Assembly (NCBI RefSeq): GCF_024137025.1
Contig: NZ_JAMYJR010000018.1
Coordinates: 151,937-215,936 of the forward strand
DNA from: Paractinoplanes aksuensis
GTDB taxonomy: Bacteria; Actinomycetota; Actinomycetes; Mycobacteriales; Micromonosporaceae
DNA length: 64,000 nt
Direction: 5' to 3'
The translations under genes and the position numbers were made by a program. Shown here one piece after another: positions 15,659 through 24,453 of this stretch (positions are counted from its first letter, which is position 1; each line of letters opens with the position of its first letter). A model generated the notes under the pieces. That model was not told the origin of the DNA, did no database searches, and saw only the letters and a list, made by a program, of their open reading frames with translations.

Positions 15659-16459
15659 ATGACCGAACCTGAGCTCAACACCGAGGTCGCGCATTCGGCT
15701 CGGGTGTGGAACTACCTGCTCGGCGGCAAGGACAACTTTGCCGCCGACCGCGAGGCGGCCGAGTACGCCCTGGCCCTGATGCCCGAGCTCGTGCAGTCGG
15801 CCCGGGCCAACCGCGAGTTCCTGGGTCGCGCGGTCCGCTTCCTGGCCGGCGAGGCGGGCGTTCGCCAGTTCCTCGACATCGGCACCGGGCTGCCCACCGC
15901 CGACAACACCCACGAGGTGGCCCAGGTCGTCGCGCCCGACAGCCGGGTCGTCTACGTCGACAACGACCCGATGGTGCTGGTCCACGCGCGGGCGCTGCTG
16001 ACCAGCACCCCGCAGGGCGCCACCGACTACATCGAGGCCGACCTGCGCGATCCGGCCGCCATCCTTCGCGCGGCGGCCGGCACGCTCGACTTCGACCGGC
16101 CGATCGCGATCATCCTGTCCGGCATCGTCAACTTCGTGGTCGACGACGCCGAGGCGACGGCCGTGGTGCGGCAGCTGGTCGAGGCGGTGCCGGTCGGCAG
16201 CTACCTGGTCGTCTCGCACCCGACCACCGAGGTCAACGGGCCCGCGGTCGAAGAGTCGATGAAGCAGTGGAACGAGAGCGGCGCCGCGCCGATCACCGCC
16301 CGCACGCGGGACGAGATCGCCGCGTACTTCGCCGGCCTCGACCTGCTCGATCCCGGCGTCGTGACCTGCTCGGCGTGGCGGCCCGACCCGGCTCGGCCCC
16401 AGATCACCGACAAGGTCTCCGAGTTCGCCGGGGTCGGGCGGCTCACACAGCGACGTTGA
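15659..16459 (+). CDS. SAM-dependent methyltransferase, DUF574 (Methyltransf_19) family
   Basis: A 266-residue protein with the N-terminal signature HSARVWNYLLGGKDNFAADR (about 11-30) of the large actinobacterial DUF574 family. The SAM-binding motif is FLDIGTGLPTADNTHEVAQ, with acidic beta-2 VVYVDNDPMVL and motif YIEADLRDP. Members of this family are abundant in filamentous actinomycetes and mostly have unknown substrates. The gene begins 51 bases after korB and ends in a 17-base overlap with the convergent potassium channel gene. The length is normal for the family. Confidence 0.9.
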   Translation: MTEPELNTEVAHSARVWNYLLGGKDNFAADREAAEYALALMPELVQSARANREFLGRAVRFLAGEAGVRQFLDIGTGLPTADNTHEVAQVVAPDSRVVYVDNDPMVLVHARALLTSTPQGATDYIEADLRDPAAILRAAAGTLDFDRPIAIILSGIVNFVVDDAEATAVVRQLVEAVPVGSYLVVSHPTTEVNGPAVEESMKQWNESGAAPITARTRDEIAAYFAGLDLLDPGVVTCSAWRPDPARPQITDKVSEFAGVGRLTQRR

Positions 16460-17456
16460 CGTCGCTGGTCTCGTCGCGGATGTACACGATCATGTCGCCG
16501 GTCTCGATGGTGACGACCTGCTCGCCGCCCAGCGGCAACACTTTGCCCCGGCGGATCAGCGCCACGACCAGCGTCTGCAACTGCCGCGGGTTCTGGCCCA
16601 CCTCGGCCCGCTCGGCGCTGCGCATGGCCAGCGCCATGCCCTGACCGGGGGTGAGCAGGTCTTCCACCACGTCGATGAGCGGCGGGGCGGTGGTCGTGAG
16701 GCCGAGCAGACGGCCGGCCGTGGCCGACGAGACGATCACGTGGTGGGCGCCGCTCTGCTTGAGCAGGGCCGCGTTCTCCTGCTCGCGGACCGAGGCGATG
16801 ATCCGCACCTGGCCCGCCGTGAGCTGGCGGACGGTCAGCGAGATCAGCACCGAGGCCTCGTCGGTGTCGGTCGCGATGATGACCGCCTTGCAGTTCTTGA
16901 CGTCGGCGTCGAGCAGCACGGCCGAGCGCGTCGCGTTTCCCTCGATCACCACGAGGCCGTTGGCCTGGGCCTGGCGTACGCCGTCGGGCCGGCTCTCGAC
17001 GACGACGATCCGCGCCTTGGTGTAGCCCGTCTCGAGCAGGGCGGCGACCGCGGCCCGGCCTTTGGTGCCGTAGCCGCAGATGATGATGTGGTCCTTCAAC
17101 TGTCGCCTCCACCGGCTGACAAGCAGGCTGTTGCGGTACTGGTCGGTGAGCACCTCGAGGGTGGTGCCGACCAGGATGATGAGGAAGAGCACGCGGGCCG
17201 GGGTGATGAAGAGGATGTTGACCAGCCGGGCGTGCGGGGTGAAGGGCGTGATGTCGCCGTACCCGGTGGTGGAGAGCGACACGACCGCGTAATAGAAGCA
17301 GTCGAGCAGGGTCAGCCCGTCCTCGTTGACGTCCCGGTAACCGTCCCGGTCGACGTAGATGATCGTCACCGTGACCAGGACGAGCAGCAGCGCGAGCGCC
17401 AGACGAATGGCGAGCGCGCGGAGAGGGCCCTTCCGGACCCTCGGCAGATGGATCAT
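16443..17456 (-). CDS. Two-helix potassium channel with TrkA-N/RCK regulatory domain
   Basis: A 337-residue prokaryotic K+ channel. TM1 is about 14-35 (ALAIRLALALLLVLVTVTII), followed by the pore helix and the selectivity filter TTGYGD at 63-68, then TM2 about 80-103. The RCK N-domain Rossmann motif HIIICGYGTKGRAAVAALL (about 122-140) and the acidic RIVVVESRP predict nucleotide binding. A TrkA-C-like C-terminal domain ends the chain (GEQVVTIETGDMIVYIRD). It resembles MthK/YugO-type channels that open on ligand binding. It overlaps the preceding methyltransferase gene end-to-end. Confidence 0.92.
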   Translation of the reverse strand: MIHLPRVRKGPLRALAIRLALALLLVLVTVTIIYVDRDGYRDVNEDGLTLLDCFYYAVVSLSTTGYGDITPFTPHARLVNILFITPARVLFLIILVGTTLEVLTDQYRNSLLVSRWRRQLKDHIIICGYGTKGRAAVAALLETGYTKARIVVVESRPDGVRQAQANGLVVIEGNATRSAVLLDADVKNCKAVIIATDTDEASVLISLTVRQLTAGQVRIIASVREQENAALLKQSGAHHVIVSSATAGRLLGLTTTAPPLIDVVEDLLTPGQGMALAMRSAERAEVGQNPRQLQTLVVALIRRGKVLPLGGEQVVTIETGDMIVYIRDETSDVNVAV

Positions 17457-17620
17457 GAGATGCCCCGCACGGTGACACCATAGCGATCGTGCCTGGGCCG
17501 ACCACCCAGGACATCACATTAATCATCGTTCAGGAACATCAAATCCGTCGTTCGGCACGCTTCGGAAAAGCGGCATCGATACCGTTGCATGGGTCGTACC
17601 CCGGTTCGAAAACTGCGGAG

Positions 17621-18121
17621 ATGACCCGACGCATCGCTCTTGTCCTCGCTCTGGTTCTGGTCCTCGTCGCCCCGGCCGGGTCGGCGCAGGCCGCGGCCGC
17701 CGCCAAATCGGAGGTGCTGGCCGGCTGGACCCAGCCCACGGCGGCCAGCTACGCCGCCTGGAACGCGGCCCGGCTCGACCGGGAGCCTTGGAAGGAGTAC
17801 GGCTTCGACTGGTCCACCGACGACTGCTCGGCCAGCCCCGAGCGGCCCCTCGGCTTCAACTTCACCCTGGCCTGCCGGCACCACGACTTCGGCTACCGCA
17901 ACTACAAGGACCTGGGTGACTTCCGGGCCAACAAGGCGCGGGTCGACGACACCTTCTACGCCGACATGAAGCGAGTCTGCGTGCGCCACCACGTCGCTGT
18001 CCGAGCCGCCTGCTACACCGTGGCCTGGACGTACTACCAGGCCGTACGCGTCTTCGGCTCGGTGACCGCGGTGCGCCCGGCCGACCTCGACCGGGCGGCC
18101 ACGCTGATGCGCGACCGTTAG
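17621..18121 (+). CDS. Secreted prokaryotic phospholipase A2
   Basis: A 166-residue precursor with a signal peptide (about 1-25, RRIALVLALVLVLVAPAGSAQA). The mature chain carries the phospholipase A2 core: the Ca2+-loop region DWSTDDCSASPE, the active-site helix FTLACRHHDFGYRNY (His-Asp dyad), and a later Asp/Tyr helix (NKARVDDTFYADMKRVC). Four cysteines can form two disulfides, as in the Streptomyces violaceoruber enzyme. It should hydrolyse the sn-2 ester of phospholipids outside the cell. The ATG at 17621 gives a proper signal peptide; the upstream in-frame extension does not. The stop overlaps the convergent regulator gene by 4 bases. Confidence 0.9.
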   Translation: MTRRIALVLALVLVLVAPAGSAQAAAAAKSEVLAGWTQPTAASYAAWNAARLDREPWKEYGFDWSTDDCSASPERPLGFNFTLACRHHDFGYRNYKDLGDFRANKARVDDTFYADMKRVCVRHHVAVRAACYTVAWTYYQAVRVFGSVTAVRPADLDRAATLMRDR

Positions 18122-20772
18122 CCGCGCAGGGTCTGGGCGAAGCGGGCGGCGCCGTCTTCGAGATCCGGGTGCTCGACGGCCAGGGCCAGCGCGACGATCC
18201 GGTCGAAGCCCAGGCCCACCCCGTCGGCGTAGGCGACGTCGAAGGCGGCATCACCCAGGGCCGTACGCAGGGAAAGTTGCTGGGTCGACCAGAAGCGCCC
18301 GAACATCTCGGTTCGCCGAGCCCCGCGCGCCGCCTCGGCCCCGCCGAACAGGACCGCGGCCGTGGTCGGGTCACCACCCAGCGAACAGCGCACCGCGATG
18401 GCCGCCACCGCGTCGGCCGCCGCGCCGCTGAACCCGTGCCGCAGCCGCGAGCGCAACGCCACCACCAGGTGATCGTGGGCCGCCACCAGGTCGCCCCGGC
18501 GCAACGCGACCATGCCCAGCAGCCAGTCCACGGTCCGCTTGCCGCGGTGCTCGGGGCAGCTCGCCTCGGCCTGCCGGGCCCCGCCCAGCAACTCGGCGGC
18601 CGGAGTCAGCTCGTCCCGCCGCCACAGCAGTTCGGCCAGGGCGATCACGGCCGGCAGGGCCGCCTCGGCCACCCCGCACCGCTCGGCCTCGGCGATCACG
18701 TCGCGGCACAACTGCTCGGCCTGCTCGTAGTGCCCGGCCTCGATCAGCGTGCTCCGGTGCCCGGCCAGCGCCCGCACCAGCAGCGCGTGATCCTCCTCGG
18801 CCCGGGCGATCCGCTCGGCCCGGTCGAGGAACCGGGTGCGCTCGGTGCGGTCGTCGGCCAGACCGGCGTGCACCAGGTGGGCGTACCCGAGCACGGCCGG
18901 TTCGACGTCCACCCCGTCCAGCCGCTGGTAGAGGCGGAGCAACAGGTCGCGTCCCTCGGCGGCGTCGCCGTGCTCGCGCCACCACGGGTCGAGGGCCAGC
19001 GCCAGCCGCAAGCCGGACCGGACGCTGCCCTTGCCGGCGGACCAGCGCAGCGCCGTCTCCCACTCGGGCACGAAAGGCGCGAGCTCGGTCAGCGACGTGG
19101 TGCGGAGCTGACCGTCGGTGTCCACGGCCACGGTATCCAGCGTGTGCATGGCCCAGGCGACGTGCCGATCCCGGGCTGCCCGTTCGTCGCCGGCCGCGGT
19201 GAGGCGCCGGGACGCGTACGCCCGGACCTGGCCCGACAACCGGTAACGGGGGCCCGGCACCAGCTCGATCAGGGACTTGTCGGCCAACTCGGACAGCGCG
19301 CCCAGCGCCTCGACGCCGCACCACTCGACCGTGCCGAGATCAACCGTGCCGGCGAAGACGGCCAGGCGGCGCAGCAGACCGGCGGCCGGGGTGCTGAGCG
19401 TCCGGTACGACCAATCCAGGTTGGCCGTGAGGCTGCCGTGCCGGTCGTCGTCCCCGGCGTTGATCGGGTCGAGCGCGGCCAGCGGATCGTCGAGCCGGGC
19501 GGCCAACTGCTCGGCCGACAGCGAGCGCAGCCGGGTCGCGGCCAGCTCGGCCGCCAGCGGTGAACCCTCCAGCCGGGCCGCGACCTGGGCCAGATCGCCG
19601 TGGTCCTCGACCGGCGCCGGGCGGCCGCCCCGAGCCTCGGCCGTGCGCTCGGAGAGCAGCGCGAACAGGTCGGCCGGGGACAGCGGCGGCAGGTTCCAGA
19701 CGATCTCGCCCGGCACGTTGAGCGGCACCCGGCTGGTGACCAGCACGTCGAGTCGAGGGCACCGAGCCAGCAACCGGCGTACGAGCGTGGCGCAGGCGGC
19801 GGGGGCGGCATCCGCGGTCTCGAGCACCAGCAGCATCTGCCGGTCGGCGCAGTGGTCCAGCAGCGACTCGAGGATCGCGCGGCCCGGCTCGGACCGCACC
19901 CCGAGGGCCGCCGCCACCGCGGGCACCAGAGAATCGGCGGCGACCCCGGCGTCGACCGTCCAGATCCCTTGCGCGTACGCCTCCAGCAGCTGCCCGGCCG
20001 CGGCCAGCGCCACCCGCGTCTTGCCCGAACCGCCGGGGCCGGCCACGGTGACCATCCGGTGCCGGTCGACGAGAGCGGTGAGCTCGGCCAGTTCGGACCG
20101 GCGACCCAGGAAAGCAGTCAGAGGGGCCGGCAGGTTGTGGGTGGCGGCGCCGGGCGTACGCGGGGCCGGGAAGTCACGGTCGAGGCCGGGCGCGAGGATC
20201 TGGAACAGGCGCTCGTCATCGTCGAAGCCACGCAGGCGGTGCGGGCCCAGGTCGAGCAGGTCGACCTCGGGCTGCATCGGAACGGCGGAGTGCGGACCGG
20301 GCACAGTCAGGGCAAAGGGGACGGGAGCGCCGGACGTCAACAGGGCCAGCATGGTCGCGCCCGAGCAGAGGATCTGTCCGCCGTGCGCGGCCGCGGCGAC
20401 CCGGGCCGCCCGATGCACCTCGACGCTCGCGTACTCGCCACCGACCGGCCGGGCCGGACCGGTGTGCATGCCCATGCGGACCTTGGGCGCGACGTCGGCA
20501 CATGGCCAGGCATGTGCGGACAGTTGCCGTTGAGCCTCCACACAGGCCGCGATGGCGTCGCCCGCATCGTGGAACGCGATGAAAAAACTGTCACCCTCAG
20601 TGAATAGTTCGACACCGTCGAAGTGACACAGCGCAGCTCTCATCACGCTGCGGTGATCGCCGAGGACCGAGCCGTAGTTGTCGCCGAGCATCCGGGCCAA
20701 CCGCGTCGAGCCCTCGATGTCGGTGAACACAAAGGTCACCAGCCCACTCGGCAGCTCGGTCCGTCCCGACAC
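18118..20772 (-). CDS. Cyclase-like/STAND ATPase regulator with TPR-rich C-terminus
   Basis: An 884-residue protein. A class III nucleotidyl cyclase homology domain (about 10-170, VTFVFTDIEGSTRLARML) is followed by an NB-ARC/STAND ATPase with Walker A VAGPGGSGKTRVALAA (about 245-260), and then a helical-repeat region. In the cyclase domain the metal Asp residues are kept (FTDIEGS; EGDSFF). The usual substrate Lys is replaced (ELFTEGDSFF) and the transition-state Asn is His (VEVHRAARVAAAAHGGQ), so activity is doubtful. The Walker B-like strand reads LLVLETADAA, without the usual Asp. No DNA-binding domain is obvious. GTG 20772 follows GGCGGAGG with a 7-base spacer. Confidence 0.85.
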   Translation of the reverse strand: MSGRTELPSGLVTFVFTDIEGSTRLARMLGDNYGSVLGDHRSVMRAALCHFDGVELFTEGDSFFIAFHDAGDAIAACVEAQRQLSAHAWPCADVAPKVRMGMHTGPARPVGGEYASVEVHRAARVAAAAHGGQILCSGATMLALLTSGAPVPFALTVPGPHSAVPMQPEVDLLDLGPHRLRGFDDDERLFQILAPGLDRDFPAPRTPGAATHNLPAPLTAFLGRRSELAELTALVDRHRMVTVAGPGGSGKTRVALAAAGQLLEAYAQGIWTVDAGVAADSLVPAVAAALGVRSEPGRAILESLLDHCADRQMLLVLETADAAPAACATLVRRLLARCPRLDVLVTSRVPLNVPGEIVWNLPPLSPADLFALLSERTAEARGGRPAPVEDHGDLAQVAARLEGSPLAAELAATRLRSLSAEQLAARLDDPLAALDPINAGDDDRHGSLTANLDWSYRTLSTPAAGLLRRLAVFAGTVDLGTVEWCGVEALGALSELADKSLIELVPGPRYRLSGQVRAYASRRLTAAGDERAARDRHVAWAMHTLDTVAVDTDGQLRTTSLTELAPFVPEWETALRWSAGKGSVRSGLRLALALDPWWREHGDAAEGRDLLLRLYQRLDGVDVEPAVLGYAHLVHAGLADDRTERTRFLDRAERIARAEEDHALLVRALAGHRSTLIEAGHYEQAEQLCRDVIAEAERCGVAEAALPAVIALAELLWRRDELTPAAELLGGARQAEASCPEHRGKRTVDWLLGMVALRRGDLVAAHDHLVVALRSRLRHGFSGAAADAVAAIAVRCSLGGDPTTAAVLFGGAEAARGARRTEMFGRFWSTQQLSLRTALGDAAFDVAYADGVGLGFDRIVALALAVEHPDLEDGAARFAQTLRG

Positions 20773-21366
20773 GGTGGAACCTCCGCCCCCTTTGGGAAGT
20801 CGCGTCTCATGCTGACGTATCACAGCGTCACCGGCCATCGTAGAAACGGACAGTGACCGTCTTCCCGCCACGGCCGACCCCGGACGGAGGACATCGCCGA
20901 CTTCGTACAGCACTACGCGTGACGTAACGAAATAGATCGAGCCGGGTCACGCCGCAGTTGGACAGTTCCGGCCGACCGTTCGGCGGTACCCGCAGGAGGC
21001 ACCCGCCGAGCCGGCCCGCCGGGGCGACGACTAGCCGTTTCGCGCGGCTAGATCATCATATTTCTGGCCAAGCCGCGGGCAGTCGCACTGCCGGTCCGCC
21101 AAAGGAGAAAGATCAGCCCGGGTGGGGCGTCCGAACTCGAAAGAGGTCGCCCGTTCCCACGATCCGGGAGTGGGCCCGCTGATCCGCGTTCGACGGGGCC
21201 GGTCGCCGCCGGTGCACCGACCTCAGCACGCCGCCGCCGACCTCGAATCGGTGCCCTGTTGATCATCGATGTCTGGGGTGACGGGGCAACGGCAGGGCGC
21301 CGGGCCGCTGGCCCGGCGGCTTTCGCCAGGTTGATGCGCGTGCGCTGCTACGACGGGCGGGGCCGC
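20773..21366. other. Gene-free region, about 590 bases
   Basis: This stretch lies upstream of the cyclase-like gene and downstream of the FmdB gene. It contains TGACG-N8-CGTCA at 20813-20830 and a 7-bp hairpin CTAGCCG/CGGCTAG at 21031-21051. Open frames here lack typical GC3 coding bias and homologues I recognise. I see no RNA gene. Confidence 0.55.
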
Positions 21367-21576
21367 TCAGCAGGCGCAGGCACCGCCGCAACAGCCGCCG
21401 CCGGTGGGAGCGGAGGGGGCGCCGCTGCCACGACCGGTCATGGCGACGGCCGACAGCAGCTTCACCGTGTCGGCGTGGCCCTGGGGGCACGTCGAGGGGG
21501 CGGAAGCCTCGCTCATCGGCCGGACGACCTCGAACGTGTCGCCGCACGCGCGGCAGCGGAACTCGTAACGCGGCAT
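21367..21576 (-). CDS. FmdB-family zinc ribbon protein
   Basis: A 69-residue protein starting MPRYEFRCRACGDTFEVVRPM, a CxxC knuckle, with a second metal-binding site further on (STCPQGH) where His appears to replace a Cys of the usual CxxC. The C-terminus is glycine-rich and ends in a cysteine cluster (GGGCCGGACAC), typical of the FmdB/CxxC_CXXC_SSSS putative regulatory family. The function is unknown; a nucleic-acid or metal role is guessed. Homologues in actinobacteria often sit near mscL or lytic enzyme genes; here the lytic transglycosylase gene is divergent about 100 bases away. Confidence 0.88.
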   Translation of the reverse strand: MPRYEFRCRACGDTFEVVRPMSEASAPSTCPQGHADTVKLLSAVAMTGRGSGAPSAPTGGGCCGGACAC

Positions 21577-21719
21577 GCAAGAAGAGTAGGGCCTCCGGAG
21601 CGGAGAGAAACAGCCAGTCGGCGCGTGGGCGGGAGTTATCCACAGGCATCAACGCGACCCCTCGTGGCGGGCCTCGGTTGGGTAGTGTCGTCCGCGTGGT
21701 GGAGCGGCAGGAGAAACCG

Positions 21720-23294
21720 GTGGCAGGGCCCGAGCTGAGAGCTGCGGCTCCGCATCAGGGCGGGCCGCTGGCGAGTTCCGGCGCGGCCCCGATCCCCAGC
21801 CAGACCCCACCCTCCGCCGCGGGTCTGACGCCAGCCGCGAGCGCAGCGCCGGGTAAGCCGTCGCCGGTCGCGGCTCCGGACGAGGGCAAGAGCGAACAGC
21901 GACCGACCGTTCCGGCACAAAGGACCCCGTCCGACGGCCCACTACGGACGACGGCTGCGGACCCTGGGGCTGAAGAAGTAAAAGCCGACAGCGACCCGAA
22001 AAACATGGGCAGCACGGCGGCCAGCGCGACAACTACGGGTTCAGCGAGCGGCACGTCGACGCCCGACGTGCCAGCGGCGGGCGGCGCGGCGGCCGGTGGC
22101 ACGTCCGCTCCGACCAGCGGCAGCGCGGCGGCTGCTGGCGCACCCGTCGGCGCGGCCGAGCGCAGCAAAGCTGCGGGTGGCGCGGCTGCAACCAGCACGG
22201 CCGCCGGCGGTGCGGCGGCAAGCGGTACGGCAGCTGGAGGCGCGGCTGCTGGGGGTGCGGCTGCAGGTGGTGCGGCGGTTGTGCGGTCGCCGGGGCGGTT
22301 GCGTCGGGCGGCGCCGGTTCGGGTTGTCGGGCGGGTCGGGCGTAGCACCGCGGCCTGGGCCAAGCGGCCCAGCGGGCGGCTCATCGTGCCCGCGGTCATC
22401 GCCACGTTGCTGCTCGGCGCGGCCGGGACGGCCGGGGCCTATCTCGTACCTGAGGCTCTTCAGTCGGCGCCCTCGCCCAGCGCCACGCCCGGCTTCCTGG
22501 CCGGTGGGGTGCCTTCGGAGGGGCAGTCGGGAGTCAGCGGGCTGCCCGGCACCGACCTGAACGGGCTGCCCGGCACGATGCCCGACGCCACGAGCGGGCT
22601 GCCGGGCGCCGACCCCAACGGGCTGCCGGCCGGTCAGCAGGGTGGGCTTCCTGGCGCGCCGCTGCCGACCGGGCAGGTCGGGGCGACGCTCGGGCCGACG
22701 AACGGCGTACAGACGGGGGCGCGGCCGGCCGACGCCCTTGCCGGGTGGGCGGGGCCGATGGGCACGCGGCTCGGCATCCCGGTCGTCGCCCTCCAGGCCT
22801 ACGGCTACGCCGAACTGGTGCTGCAGCGCACCACCCCGGCCTGCCGGCTGAGCTGGACCACGCTGGCCGCGCTGGGCAAGATCGAGTCTTCGCACGGGGC
22901 GGCCAACGGGGCCGTGCTCTCCACCGACGGCACGTCGATGCCGCCGATCTTCGGGCTGCCGCTCGACGGCAAGGGCGGGCGGCAGCTGATCCCGGACACC
23001 GACCGGGGCGCCCTCGACCAGGACACCACCTATGACCGCGCGGTCGGGCCGATGCAGTTCATCCCGGCCACCTGGAACACCTACAAGGTGGACGCCGACA
23101 ACAACGGCGTGGCCGACCCGAACGACATCGACGATGCGTCACTGACCGCCGCCACCTACCTCTGCCAGGGCGGACGCGACCTGTCCAAGCCCGAGTCGTG
23201 GTGGGACGCGATCCTCTCGTACAACGCCGTCCGGCCCTACGCCCAGAAGGTCTCCGAGGCTGCCAACGACTACGGGCGGCGGTCCCGCGGCTGA
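21720..23294 (+). CDS. Membrane-anchored lytic transglycosylase with low-complexity linker
   Basis: About 524 residues. A disordered N-terminal half is rich in Ala/Gly/Thr, with AAGG repeats near 160-190. One membrane helix follows (about 220-245, LIVPAVIATLLLGAAGTAGAYL), then a Gly/Pro-rich extracellular linker with GLPG repeats. The C-terminal SLT domain (about 350-520) has the catalytic Glu in LAALGKIESSHG and GPMQFIPATWNTY, plus an EF-hand-like DADNNGVADPNDIDD. It should cleave peptidoglycan outside the membrane. The start is uncertain: GTG 21720 follows AGGAGA, while TTG 21678 and GTG 21696/21699 are in frame. Confidence 0.85.
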   Translation: MAGPELRAAAPHQGGPLASSGAAPIPSQTPPSAAGLTPAASAAPGKPSPVAAPDEGKSEQRPTVPAQRTPSDGPLRTTAADPGAEEVKADSDPKNMGSTAASATTTGSASGTSTPDVPAAGGAAAGGTSAPTSGSAAAAGAPVGAAERSKAAGGAAATSTAAGGAAASGTAAGGAAAGGAAAGGAAVVRSPGRLRRAAPVRVVGRVGRSTAAWAKRPSGRLIVPAVIATLLLGAAGTAGAYLVPEALQSAPSPSATPGFLAGGVPSEGQSGVSGLPGTDLNGLPGTMPDATSGLPGADPNGLPAGQQGGLPGAPLPTGQVGATLGPTNGVQTGARPADALAGWAGPMGTRLGIPVVALQAYGYAELVLQRTTPACRLSWTTLAALGKIESSHGAANGAVLSTDGTSMPPIFGLPLDGKGGRQLIPDTDRGALDQDTTYDRAVGPMQFIPATWNTYKVDADNNGVADPNDIDDASLTAATYLCQGGRDLSKPESWWDAILSYNAVRPYAQKVSEAANDYGRRSRG

Positions 23295-23382
23295 TGCCGA
23301 ATCGTGCACGCAGAGTGACAGTACCTACACATTTACGGTCGGAGCACTTCCCAGACGGTGCGGTTACCGGCAAGCTGTACGG

Positions 23383-24402
23383 GTGAGGGTGCGTGAGTGG
23401 GATCCCCGGACCGCTTCGGCGGCGGAGATCCGGTCGCTCGTGGCGACGGTCAACTCGGTGCTTGCGGCCGACCTCCCCGACGACCCACCGTGGATCGACG
23501 GTCAGGTCCGTGACTACCTCGCCGAGACCATGCCGGGCGAGCGGCGGATCAGCTGGGTCGCCGAGGACGATCGGCTGCCCGAAGGCGAGAGCGAGATATT
23601 CGCCCACATCAGCATGCTGCTGCTCGGCGACATCGGGGTGCTCGAGGTGATCGTGCAGCCCCACCTGCGCCGGCGCGGGCTGGGCCGGCAGCTGGTGGCG
23701 GTCGCGGTGCGCCGGGCGTACCTGGAAGGCTTTTCGAGCATCGGGGTCGAGGCCATCGGCGGCACCCCGGCCATCGCGTTCTACGAGGCGCTGGGTTTCG
23801 AGAAGGAGTATGTCGAGACCCGCAGCGTCCTCACGTTGTCCGGCGTGGACTGGCCCGCCCTCACCGTCATGTCCAACAGCATCGGCGCCGGCTACCGGGT
23901 CGAGTTCCACCCCGGCGGCCCGCCCGACCACCTGCTCGAGGCGTATGCGCAGGCCAAGCTCGAGGCGCCCGACGACGATGACGACCTCGACCTGGCGCCC
24001 CGCTCGTCCGACCCGCAGCGGCTGCGCGACTCGCTCGACACGCTGCACAAGCGCGGCCTGAAGCCGTACATCGTGCTCGCCCTGCACGACGAGAGCCAGG
24101 TCGTGGCCGGTCTGACCGAGGTCGTCGTCCCGGCCCACCATCCGGAGCGGGCCGACCAGTACGACACGATCGTCGTCCGCGACCACCGCGGTTACGGCAT
24201 CGACCGGGCGATCAAGGCGCGCATGCTGTTCGAGCTGCGGTCGGCCGAGCCCGAGCTGCGCGAGGTGCAGACCTGGAACGCGCAGCACAACGAGTCGATG
24301 CTCAAGGTCAACGCCGAGCTGGGCTATCAGGCCGACCGCGACTGGTACGAGTACGGCGCCGACGTCGCGCAACTGGTTCAAAGCTTGGAGTCCATCGACT
24401 AA
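23383..24402 (+). CDS. Tandem GNAT acetyltransferase
   Basis: A 339-residue protein with two GNAT domains. The first (about 1-160) has the acetyl-CoA loop VIVQPHLRRRGLGRQLVAVAV and the C-terminal strand GGTPAIAFYEALGFEKEY. The second (about 165-339) is more degenerate, with VRDHRGYGIDRAIKARMLFEL and NAQHNESMLKVNAELGY. Tandem GNAT proteins include mycothiol synthase, but this one matches only the architecture. Its substrate is unknown. The start is GTG 23383. It lies between the transglycosylase and secreted nuclease genes with short gaps, all on the same strand. Confidence 0.85.
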   Translation: MRVREWDPRTASAAEIRSLVATVNSVLAADLPDDPPWIDGQVRDYLAETMPGERRISWVAEDDRLPEGESEIFAHISMLLLGDIGVLEVIVQPHLRRRGLGRQLVAVAVRRAYLEGFSSIGVEAIGGTPAIAFYEALGFEKEYVETRSVLTLSGVDWPALTVMSNSIGAGYRVEFHPGGPPDHLLEAYAQAKLEAPDDDDDLDLAPRSSDPQRLRDSLDTLHKRGLKPYIVLALHDESQVVAGLTEVVVPAHHPERADQYDTIVVRDHRGYGIDRAIKARMLFELRSAEPELREVQTWNAQHNESMLKVNAELGYQADRDWYEYGADVAQLVQSLESID

Positions 24403-24453
24403 GCTCAACTTCCTGCGACCGGACGCCGAGCCACCGGTCCGCGTGGAGGCGCC

